From a bacterium (GTDB taxonomy: Bacteria; Bacillota_I; Bacilli_A; RF39; UBA660), in assembly GCA_014845975.1 (NCBI GenBank), contig RKAN01000051.1, positions 1 through 7,080 of the forward strand: 7,080 bases of DNA, written 5' to 3'. Numbering within the stretch: the first letter of the stretch is position 1; each line of letters starts with the position of its first letter. This document shows positions 1 through 5,245 of the stretch, in pieces. The position numbers were made by a program, and so were the translations under genes. The notes beneath the pieces were generated by a model. That model saw only the letters and a list, made by a program, of their open reading frames with translations, had not been told where the DNA came from and ran no database searches.

Positions 1-16
1 TAGATAGTATTTTTTT

Positions 17-22
17 GAGGTG
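17..22 (+). promoter_or_regulatory. Shine-Dalgarno site that favours ATG at 29 over GTG at 20
   Basis: GAGGTG at 17-22 lies 6 bases before ATG at 29, a normal ribosome-binding distance. The in-frame GTG at 20 is part of this same motif and so is a poor start. An in-frame TAG at 5-7 closes the frame to the left. If the protein is really the end of a longer frameshifted gene, this site may be fortuitous. Confidence 0.5.
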
Positions 23-28
23 AAAAGA

Positions 29-727
29 ATGGATTTAACAATTGCAGCATCAGAGCTGGCAAAAGGCACCGACAAAAGTCAGGGTGCATCAATTAATATA
101 AAAAACAATAAAGAAAATAAAAATTACGAGTTATATTCTTCGGAGGAAGTGTATGATATCTATGGAAATCTTATTTTTGAAAAAAATCAAAATATTGCGA
201 ATTTAGAAATACCTGATAGTAATCCATATATTACAGTTTTGCCATTTGGAAAATATTGCTTACTTGATACATCAGACCAAGAAAAATATTGTTTTGAAAT
301 AAATTATAAGGATCAATATACCCCTCTTGTAGACTATTTTTTAAATATTGATAAAAAAGATGACCAAGTAGACGAAAAAGAAGATAACAAAAAGGATGAT
401 CAGGTAGATGAAAAAGAAGATAACAAAAAGGATGATCAAGTAGATGAAAAAGAAGATGATCAGGTAGAAGAAAAAGATAATCAAGAAAATGAAAAGGATG
501 ACCAAGATAAAAGCCAAAATATCAAAGAAAATCCAAAAATTGATGATAATAAGATGGAAGAAGTAAGAGACAATACGAAAGAAAGTACAATAGATAAAAA
601 CAATACAGATCAAGATATAGAAAAAGTATTACCTAACACTTATAATTATATTGGTTTCATAAAATTATTATTGTTTGTTGTTATCATTTTCGACATTTTA
701 ATAATTTATCCTAAAAATAATGAATAA
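29..727 (+). CDS. LPXTG-like wall-anchored surface protein, probably the C-terminal part of a longer protein
   Basis: The 232-residue product is probably displayed on the cell wall. Residues ~15-105 look like one prealbumin-like (SpaA / Cna-B type) beta domain: a 'YDIYGNLIF' strand pair, then 'LPFGKYCLLDT' and 'KYCFEI', which recall the family pattern of (L)P(Y/F)GKY...E(T/D)....Y.f.I. Residues ~109-151 form a highly acidic repeat stalk rich in K, D and E, followed by an acidic linker. At 201-205 is LPNTY, a degenerate sortase signal with Y instead of G, then a hydrophobic segment at about 208-227 and a short tail ending PKNNE. No signal peptide precedes the domain, which is unexpected for an exported protein and suggests a missing N-terminus. 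GTG at 20 is an alternative start. The exact ligand or role is not visible. I am confident of the surface-anchor assignment and unsure whether the gene is complete. Confidence 0.7.
   Translation: MDLTIAASELAKGTDKSQGASINIKNNKENKNYELYSSEEVYDIYGNLIFEKNQNIANLEIPDSNPYITVLPFGKYCLLDTSDQEKYCFEINYKDQYTPLVDYFLNIDKKDDQVDEKEDNKKDDQVDEKEDNKKDDQVDEKEDDQVEEKDNQENEKDDQDKSQNIKENPKIDDNKMEEVRDNTKESTIDKNNTDQDIEKVLPNTYNYIGFIKLLLFVVIIFDILIIYPKNNE
353..481 (+). repeat. 36-base tandem repeat encoding an acidic 12-residue unit
   Basis: The unit KKDDQVDEKEDN occurs in full at 353-388 and 389-424. A third copy starts at 425 and loses its last residue, and a shortened DQVEEKDN follows at 458-481. Copies differ mainly by synonymous changes (GAC/GAT, CAA/CAG). 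Such in-frame repeats usually form an extended charged stalk between a surface domain and the wall anchor, and they vary in copy number between strains. Confidence 0.9.
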
Positions 728-755
728 AAAAAGACAAATGCAAGTTTGTCTTTTT
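728..755. terminator. Bidirectional rho-independent terminator between the surface protein gene and clpP
   Basis: An 11-base perfect stem pairs 728-738 (5 A's then GACAAA) with 745-755 (TTTGTC then 5 T's) around a 6-base loop, TGCAAG. The A run on one side and the T run on the other give a U-tract to transcripts arriving from either direction. It starts directly after the surface protein stop (725-727) and ends 4 bases from the clpP stop (760-762). Confidence 0.88.
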
Positions 756-759
756 AGTT

Positions 760-1329
760 TTATAAAATTTTATCAACAAGTCCATAATTTACAGCTTCAT
801 TAGCAGTTAAAAAATAATCTCTTTCTGTATCTTCTGCTACTTTTTTAATATTTTGACCAGTATTTTTAGAAAGTAATTGGTTCATTTTATCTTTTAATTT
901 TAATATTCTTTCAGCAGCAATTTTAATTTCTGTTGCTTGACCTTCAGCACCACCAAGTGGTTGATGAATCATCACTTCACTATTTGGCAAAACATATCTT
1001 TTTCCTTTTTTTCCACTGGATAATAAAAATGCAGCCATACTTGCAGCCATACCTACGCAAATAGTAGAAACATCCGATTTGATAAAATTCATTGTATCAT
1101 AAATTGCCATACCTGAAGTTACAGAACCTCCTGGAGAATTGATATAAATACTAATATCATTATGATTTAAGGAATCTAAATATAATAATTCAGCAATTAC
1201 AATATTAGAATTTGTGTCATTGATTTCTCCACACAAAATAATAATTCTATCTTTTAATAATCGAGAATAAATATCATAGCTTTTTTCACCATTACTACTT
1301 CTTTCAATTACTGTAGGAACTAAATTCAT
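760..1329 (-). CDS. clpP: ATP-dependent Clp protease proteolytic subunit ClpP
   Basis: ClpP is the cytoplasmic serine peptidase that assembles into a double-heptamer barrel. It degrades proteins unfolded by partner ATPases such as ClpX or ClpC. The 189-residue length is close to that of mature ClpP. The catalytic triad is complete: Ser97 in [11 protein letters not shown], His122 in MIHQPLGG and Asp171 in TERDYF. The oxyanion-hole region INSPGGSV is at 63-70. The N-terminus '[23 protein letters not shown]' type axial loop starts almost at once, so there is no long propeptide. The start ATG (1327-1329) is preceded on the minus strand by AGAGAGG (1338-1344) with 8 bases of spacing. The gene is monocistronic here: it converges on the surface protein terminator and diverges from the kinase operon. 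No CIRCE element is seen, and a CtsR site is at best weak. Confidence 0.98.
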   Translation of the reverse strand: MNLVPTVIERSSNGEKSYDIYSRLLKDRIIILCGEINDTNSNIVIAELLYLDSLNHNDISIYINSPGGSVTSGMAIYDTMNFIKSDVSTICVGMAASMAAFLLSSGKKGKRYVLPNSEVMIHQPLGGAEGQATEIKIAAERILKLKDKMNQLLSKNTGQNIKKVAEDTERDYFLTANEAVNYGLVDKIL

Positions 1330-1388
1330 TCTATCATCCTCTCTAAAGTTATAATAGTCTAGTTTATCTGTTCTTATTCAAAAAAATA

Positions 1389-1425
1389 AATGACAAAATA
1401 CTACAAAGACGGACTGATTGTCATT
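1389..1425. promoter_or_regulatory. Candidate operator dyad in the clpP / kinase divergent region
   Basis: AATGACAA (1389-1396) and TTGTCATT (1418-1425) form a perfect 8-base inverted repeat with a 21-base spacer. On the clpP-coding strand, TTTGTAG and TTTGTCA recur 10 bases apart (1391-1407), which is the spacing of CtsR heptads. They share only TTTG with the TTTGACC consensus. A second partial arm, ACAATCA at 1471-1477, mirrors TGATTGT at 1415-1421. A regulator site is possible but not demonstrated. The rest of 1330-1462 shows no gene. A minus-strand TATTAT (complement of 1351-1356) could be a clpP -10, but its best -35 (TTGAAT) is 19 bases away. Confidence 0.25.
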
Positions 1426-1462
1426 AATTCTTCATAAACTTTATTAAATGCGTAATAAAAAT

Positions 1463-1491
1463 GTGACAAAACAATCATTCTTTGGTAAAAT
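1463..1491 (+). promoter_or_regulatory. Sigma-A-type promoter of the kinase-gap operon
   Basis: GTGACA (1463-1468, 5 of 6 to TTGACA) is followed by a 17-base spacer and TAAAAT (1486-1491, 5 of 6 to TATAAT). A TGG directly before the -10 gives an extended -10. Transcription would begin near 1498, leaving a leader of under 20 bases that carries AGAGGG (1505-1510), 5 bases before the ATG at 1516. Confidence 0.7.
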
Positions 1492-1515
1492 GATAAATAG
1501 AATAAGAGGGATAAA

Positions 1516-3177
1516 ATGACAAAAACAATAAAAATAAATTATCGTGATATAGAGACAATAGAATTTAATTCTAGTGTTACTTTAAAAGAAATTAGTGAAA
1601 AATTCCAAAATAAATACAATTACCCCATTTTAGTTGGAATGGTAGATAATAATGTAACAGAACTAGGAGAAACAATTACTAGAAGTTGTAAAGTTGATTT
1701 CTTTGATCGTAGTAGTGGACTTGGAAACGGCATTTATGGAAGAACAACACAGTTTATGTTAATCGTAGCAATTAAAAAAGTATTAGGAGAAGACACAGAA
1801 GCAATTATTGATTATTCTATTGATAAAGGATATTACTGTGAAATTCAAAATATGGATATTGATAAGCCAGTATTGAAGAAAATTGAAGCAAAAATGAAAG
1901 AGCTTTGTAAACAAGATTATATTATCAACAAAGTGAGTGTTTCTAGATTTGATGCTATCAAATTTTTCAAACAGAAAAAACAAATTGATAAAGTGAAAGT
2001 ACTTAAATATATCAGCAATTCTTATATCAATTTATATCGTATTGATGATATTTATGATTATTTTTATGGTGAACTTGCTTATTCTACTGGTCAAATAGAT
2101 GACTTTAAACTAACATATATTAAAGGTAATGGATTTGTATTGAGTTATCCAGATACATATAATCCAGAATGTACTTTAGATTACGTTCATCATCACATGC
2201 TATTTGAAGCATTTAAGTCTTACCATGAATGGGGAGATAAAATTGGAATTAAGAATGCAGCTGATTTAAATGAGGTGGTTTCAAATGGTAAATATAATGA
2301 TTTGATTCGATTAAGTGAGACATATTATAATAATCAATTATCTAAAATAGCTGAAACCATATTTGAAAATAAAAATAATATCAAGTTAGTTTTAATAGCT
2401 GGTCCATCTTCTGCAGGGAAAACTACTACTAGCAAAAAACTAGAAACCTATTTAGAAAGTAAAGGAATTACTACACATCAAATATCAATTGATGATTATT
2501 TCTTAGATCGTTCTAAAACTCCAGTATTGGAAAATGGTGAATTAGATACAGAATCTTTAAATGCTGTAGATGTTACATTATTCAATAAACATTTAACAAA
2601 ATTATTTGAAGGAGAAAAAGTAGAATTACCTGAATATAACTTTGTTTTGGGAAAAAGAGAATATCGTGGAAAAACATTACAATTAAAAGAAAATGACGTC
2701 ATTATTATTGAAGGATTACATGCATTAAATGAAGATTTAACAATTTCAATAGAAAGAAGTCATAAATTCAAAGTTTATATCAATGCTTTAACACAGTTAA
2801 ATATTGACAATCATAACAGAATTCATACAAGTGACACAAGAAAATTAAGAAGAATTGTAAGAGATAACAAATATAGAAATTATAGTGCAGCCGATACTTT
2901 AAATATGTGGAAAAACATTAGAGAAGGGGAAGAAAAATATATTTTCCCTTACCAAGATGATGCAGATGTCATTCTTAATTCTGCCCTTGTGTATGAATTA
3001 GGTATATTAAAGACATATGCAGAACCTTTATTATTCTCTGTGACTGAAACAGATCCTATGTATAGTGAAGCATTACGATTAATAAATTTTTTAAGAAATT
3101 TCTTACCAATACCTAGTGATTATATTCCACAAGATTCAGTATTAAGAGAATTTATTGGAGGAAGTTGTTTTGAATGA
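1516..3177 (+). CDS. Nucleoside (uridine-type) kinase with N-terminal TGS / ThrRS-like domains
   Basis: This 553-residue protein belongs to the Gram-positive family that joins a threonyl-tRNA-synthetase-like N-terminus to a uridine kinase / phosphoribulokinase-type P-loop kinase. Residues ~1-65 resemble a TGS domain. Residues ~66-270 resemble the ThrRS second additional domain, with an H225-H226-H227...H237 cluster recalling the HxxxH zinc-site region. The kinase part starts near 288: Walker A GPSSAGKTT at 296-304, ISIDDYF at 323-329 (substrate-binding aspartates) and IIEGLHAL at 397-404 (Walker B-like). By family, it phosphorylates nucleosides in pyrimidine salvage in the cytosol; the exact substrate is not proven from sequence. 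Its stop overlaps the next ORF in ATGA. It is the first gene of an apparent operon ending with gap, with no terminator between. Confidence 0.9.
   Translation: MTKTIKINYRDIETIEFNSSVTLKEISEKFQNKYNYPILVGMVDNNVTELGETITRSCKVDFFDRSSGLGNGIYGRTTQFMLIVAIKKVLGEDTEAIIDYSIDKGYYCEIQNMDIDKPVLKKIEAKMKELCKQDYIINKVSVSRFDAIKFFKQKKQIDKVKVLKYISNSYINLYRIDDIYDYFYGELAYSTGQIDDFKLTYIKGNGFVLSYPDTYNPECTLDYVHHHMLFEAFKSYHEWGDKIGIKNAADLNEVVSNGKYNDLIRLSETYYNNQLSKIAETIFENKNNIKLVLIAGPSSAGKTTTSKKLETYLESKGITTHQISIDDYFLDRSKTPVLENGELDTESLNAVDVTLFNKHLTKLFEGEKVELPEYNFVLGKREYRGKTLQLKENDVIIIEGLHALNEDLTISIERSHKFKVYINALTQLNIDNHNRIHTSDTRKLRRIVRDNKYRNYSAADTLNMWKNIREGEEKYIFPYQDDADVILNSALVYELGILKTYAEPLLFSVTETDPMYSEALRLINFLRNFLPIPSDYIPQDSVLREFIGGSCFE
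3157..3177 (+). promoter_or_regulatory. Shine-Dalgarno and ATGA overlap coupling the kinase to the next ORF
   Basis: GGAGG at 3157-3161, within the last codons of the kinase, lies 12 bases before ATG at 3174. That ATG overlaps the kinase stop TGA (3175-3177). The arrangement is typical of translational coupling and is the main evidence that the small downstream ORF is translated. Confidence 0.6.
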
Positions 3178-3524
3178 GAACTGTTATTATAGGAACTCCC
3201 AATAAACAGTTGATGAAGAAATGTTCAATTAAAGAAGTTATTCAAAATTTATCTGATTCAGCAAAAGAAAATATTGATGAAGTATCAGCTAATACTGAAT
3301 CATTGATTAGAATTCAAGAATCAATAGAAATTGTAGATGTTAACAACTTTAATAAAAAAGCCTATCCTTTATTGAATCATCAGTGGTGTATAGAAAAATC
3401 TATGCCTGATTTGTTGAATTGTCAAGAGAATATAGAAACTAAAAAAATTGTGAATGACAAATATAGGATTAATTTAAAAAAAGAATCAATTCAAACAAAG
3501 AAAAAAATAAAAACAAGAACTTAA
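3174..3524 (+). CDS. Small protein of unknown function with a lysine-rich C-terminal tail
   Basis: I do not recognise this 116-residue protein. It starts MRTVIIGTPN, has a mixed polar and hydrophobic body, two cysteines in the middle (C17 and C72) plus C83, and ends in a basic tail (residues ~90-116) rich in K. There is no signal peptide or membrane segment, so it is probably cytosolic. Residues 79-116 are repeated almost exactly at the end of the next ORF (its residues 154-191), at a constant nucleotide offset of 591. It is translationally coupled to the kinase and sits 15 bases before the next start. It could be a real small gene or a decayed remnant kept open by coupling. Residues 67-70 (LNHQ) weakly resemble LDHY of the following ORF, so the duplication may reach further left. 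Confidence 0.5.
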   Translation: MRTVIIGTPNKQLMKKCSIKEVIQNLSDSAKENIDEVSANTESLIRIQESIEIVDVNNFNKKAYPLLNHQWCIEKSMPDLLNCQENIETKKIVNDKYRINLKKESIQTKKKIKTRT

Positions 3525-3992
3525 AAGGAAGAAATATTAATGGTAAAAGTAGCAATTAATGGATTTGGACGTATAGGAAGATTAATTTTTAGAATAATAG
3601 AAGAAAATCCAGAATTTGATATTGTAACAATTAATGAATTTGCGTCTCCTAATTTGTTAGCTCATCTATTAGAATACGAAGCTATTCAAATAAATTACAG
3701 AAAAGAGAAAATAAATAGTACAAAAGATTTTATTATTGTAGGAGAAAGAAAAATTAGAGTTTTTAATGAAACAGATCTTGAAAATTTACCTTGGAAGGAT
3801 TTAGATATTGACATAGTACTTGAATGTACCGCAAAAGATAAAGAGATGAACTATCTTCATACTAAAGCAGGTGCTAAGAAAGTAATTTCATTTTTTCCAA
3901 CATATGAAGGAATAAAAGAACTTATTTATAATGATACTGAAAAAACATCGATAGATAGATTTTCAACATCGAAGTTGGATCATTACTTTAAG
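3408..3992 (+). repeat. Direct tandem repeat, copy A (unknown-gene tail plus 5' part of gap)
   Basis: Copy A comprises the tail of the small unknown ORF (3408-3524), the intergenic Shine-Dalgarno region, and GAPDH-homologous sequence from 3540 to about 3992. It is followed head-to-tail, after only about 6 bases, by copy B. Identity is very high across the tail and the first ~45 bases of the GAPDH part, then falls to a rough visual estimate of three quarters. A net 51-base deletion near the 3' end removes the catalytic-cysteine region. Confidence 0.85.
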
Positions 3993-4142
3993 GTTCAAAA
4001 TTTATTGGATATAGAAGAAAGTATAAAACATCAAAAAATTGTGAATGATAAATATAGCTTTAATTTAAAAAAAGAATCAATCCAAACAAAGAAAAAAATA
4101 AAAATGAGAACTTATTATGATCAAAGGAGGAAATATAGATGA
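3540..4142 (+). CDS. Truncated GAPDH-like ORF fused to a duplicated lysine-rich tail
   Basis: Residues 1-~152 of this 200-residue ORF align with the N-terminal NAD-binding part of the intact GAPDH that follows. They keep GFGRIGR (8-14), the INEF strand end (31-34) and ENLPWKDLDIDIVLECT (81-97). The family's ECTG and SAPAKGD segments are altered (ECTAKD, SFFPTYEG). The SCTTNC active-site block is deleted, and sequence resumes at LDHYFKV, equivalent to MDYYFKI. Residues 154-191 then copy the tail of the preceding ORF. The protein cannot act as a dehydrogenase by itself. A weakened Shine-Dalgarno (AAGGAAG, 3525-3531) precedes the ATG, and its stop overlaps the gap start in ATGA. It is either a duplication-born pseudogene still open, or a small NAD-binding-like protein or translational leader that has been kept. 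Confidence 0.8.
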   Translation: MVKVAINGFGRIGRLIFRIIEENPEFDIVTINEFASPNLLAHLLEYEAIQINYRKEKINSTKDFIIVGERKIRVFNETDLENLPWKDLDIDIVLECTAKDKEMNYLHTKAGAKKVISFFPTYEGIKELIYNDTEKTSIDRFSTSKLDHYFKVQNLLDIEESIKHQKIVNDKYSFNLKKESIQTKKKIKMRTYYDQRRKYR

Positions 4143-4642
4143 TAAAAGTAGCAATTAATGGATTTGGACGTATAGGAAGATTAGTATTTAGAGTAATGGA
4201 AGAAGATCCAAACTTTGAAGTAGTAGCAATTAATGATTTAACTGATGCAGAACAACTAGCTTATCTCTTGAAATACGATACAAGCCATAGAAATTATAGA
4301 ACAAATGAAATTAGTAGTGAAGAAGATTTTATTATTGTAGGATCTAGAAAAATAAAAATATTTAGTGAAAAAGATCCTGAAAATTTACCTTGGAAAGATT
4401 TAGATATTGATATAGTGTTAGAATGCACAGGAGTTTTTACGGATAAAGAAAAAGCTTATGCTCATATTAAAGCAGGTGCTAAAAAAGTAATTATTTCAGC
4501 ACCAGCAAAGGGAGATTTAAAAACAATTGTTTATAATGTAAATGAAAAAACATTAGATGGTACAGAAGAAGTAATTTCAGCAGCATCTTGTACAACAAAT
4601 TGTTTAGCCCCTGTACTTAGAGTTATGGATTATTACTTTAAA
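3999..4642 (+). repeat. Direct tandem repeat, copy B (tail copy plus 5' half of the intact gap)
   Basis: Copy B holds the second copy of the lysine-rich tail (about 3999-4112), the ribosome-binding region and gap codons 1-168. Relative to copy A it has 8 extra bases (within 4113-4122) between the tail and the Shine-Dalgarno. The last 6 bases of the chimeric ORF's stop/start overlap fall inside it. Paired offsets are 591 bases in the tail and 599 at the start codons. Confidence 0.85.
4123..4130 (+). promoter_or_regulatory. Strong Shine-Dalgarno of gap
   Basis: AAAGGAGG lies 8 bases before the ATG at 4139, inside the end of the truncated ORF. The equivalent site of the truncated copy is AAGGAAG at the same spacing, a one-base weakening of the GGAGG core. 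The intact gap gene is therefore expected to be translated more efficiently than the fragment. Confidence 0.85.
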
Positions 4643-5155
4643 ATAAAAAAAGGATATATGACTACTGTTCATGCTTATACAAATGATCAAGCAACATTAG
4701 ATATCCCACATAAAAAAGGTTTTCAATCAAGACGAGGAAGAGCAGCTGCTAGTAACATAGTTCCAACTTCAACAGGAGCAGCAAGTGCGATTGGAAAAGT
4801 ACTTCCAAATCTAGAAGGAAAATTAGATGGAATGGCAATGCGTGTCCCTGTAACAACAGGTTCCGTAATTGACTTAGTATTAGAATTAGAAAAAAATACT
4901 TCAGTTGAAGAAATCAACAAAGCATTTGAAATTAATCAAAATGAAACAATTCAAATTACAAAAGATCCTATTGTATCTAGTGATATTATAGGATCTCATA
5001 CAGGTGCTTTGGTAGATGCAGGATTAACCAATGTAATTACTGTAGATGGAAAGCAATTAGTGAAAGTAGTGGCTTGGTATGATAATGAAATGGGCTATAG
5101 TACTCAAATGGTTCGTTTAGCAAAATACATAGGAGAACAAATCCAAAATAATTAA
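4139..5155 (+). CDS. gap: NAD-dependent glyceraldehyde-3-phosphate dehydrogenase
   Basis: GAPDH oxidises glyceraldehyde 3-phosphate with NAD and phosphate to 1,3-bisphosphoglycerate in cytosolic glycolysis, as a homotetramer. The 338-residue length is normal for the family. The Rossmann motif NGFGRIGR is at 7-14, and Asp33 in AINDL favours NAD over NADP. Further motifs are ECTG (95-98), SAPAKGD (120-126), the catalytic Cys151 in SCTTNC (150-155), His178 in TVHAYT, the S-loop with RGRAAASNIVPTSTGAA (199-215), the phosphate-site segment MAMRVP (232-237) and the cofactor-contacting Asn315 in WYDNEMGY. It is the last gene of the operon, with its start overlapping the truncated GAPDH ORF in ATGA and a hairpin terminator just downstream. 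No other glycolytic genes are seen next to it. Confidence 0.98.
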   Translation: MIKVAINGFGRIGRLVFRVMEEDPNFEVVAINDLTDAEQLAYLLKYDTSHRNYRTNEISSEEDFIIVGSRKIKIFSEKDPENLPWKDLDIDIVLECTGVFTDKEKAYAHIKAGAKKVIISAPAKGDLKTIVYNVNEKTLDGTEEVISAASCTTNCLAPVLRVMDYYFKIKKGYMTTVHAYTNDQATLDIPHKKGFQSRRGRAAASNIVPTSTGAASAIGKVLPNLEGKLDGMAMRVPVTTGSVIDLVLELEKNTSVEEINKAFEINQNETIQITKDPIVSSDIIGSHTGALVDAGLTNVITVDGKQLVKVVAWYDNEMGYSTQMVRLAKYIGEQIQNN

Positions 5156-5163
5156 TTCTGAAC

Positions 5164-5199
5164 AAGTTAAAAGATTAAAAAATTCTTTTAACTTTTTTT
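5164..5199 (+). terminator. Rho-independent terminator of the kinase-gap operon
   Basis: AAGTTAAAAGA (5164-5174) pairs perfectly with TCTTTTAACTT (5184-5194) around a 9-base A/T loop, and a run of seven T's (5193-5199) follows. It begins 8 bases after the gap stop codon. Confidence 0.88.
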
Positions 5200-5200
5200 C

Positions 5201-5229
5201 TTGAAAAAGAGTTTAAAAAATTATATTAT
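5201..5229 (+). promoter_or_regulatory. Promoter of the large pseudopilin gene
   Basis: TTGAAA (5201-5206, 5 of 6) and TATTAT (5224-5229, 5 of 6) are 17 bases apart, right after the upstream terminator. The TTG that could be taken as a start codon at 5201 is the -35 box in this reading. Transcription would start near 5236, so the leader would be very short. Confidence 0.6.
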
Positions 5230-5245
5230 TATAATAGGTGATAGA

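Noticed and set aside
20..28. GTG start at 20 for the surface protein
   Set aside because: The GTG is part of the GAGGTG ribosome-binding motif that serves ATG at 29; no separate site precedes it.
353..481. CRISPR-like array
   Set aside because: The repeats are contiguous, in frame and without unique spacers; they are protein-coding tandem repeats.
341..613. 90-residue minus-strand reading frame rich in I, F and L
   Set aside because: It is the antisense shadow of the acidic K/D/E repeat of the surface protein. It has no ribosome-binding site, and its composition follows directly from the repeat.
1330..1515. CIRCE heat-shock operator upstream of clpP
   Set aside because: No TTAGCACTC / GAGTGCTAA arms are present.
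4104..4112. ATGAGAACT at the end of the chimeric ORF matching the start of the small unknown ORF at 3174
   Set aside because: The flanks do not match, and copy A has ACAAGAACT at the homologous place, so two substitutions explain it. It is probably coincidence.
3174..4140. TGA read as tryptophan (Mycoplasma code)
   Set aside because: TGA never occurs inside the conserved genes, where Trp is always TGG. Both TGA stops fall at ATGA overlaps exactly at expected protein ends.
4723..4920. Minus-strand reading frame inside gap
   Set aside because: It lies fully antisense to the highly conserved GAPDH S-loop region and has no start signals; it is a coding shadow.
5201..5245. TTG start 15 codons upstream for the large pseudopilin
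   Set aside because: The TTG lies in a good -35 box, has no Shine-Dalgarno in front and would put residues before a standard prepilin leader. ATG at 5246 has AGGTG at the same spacing as the paralogue.
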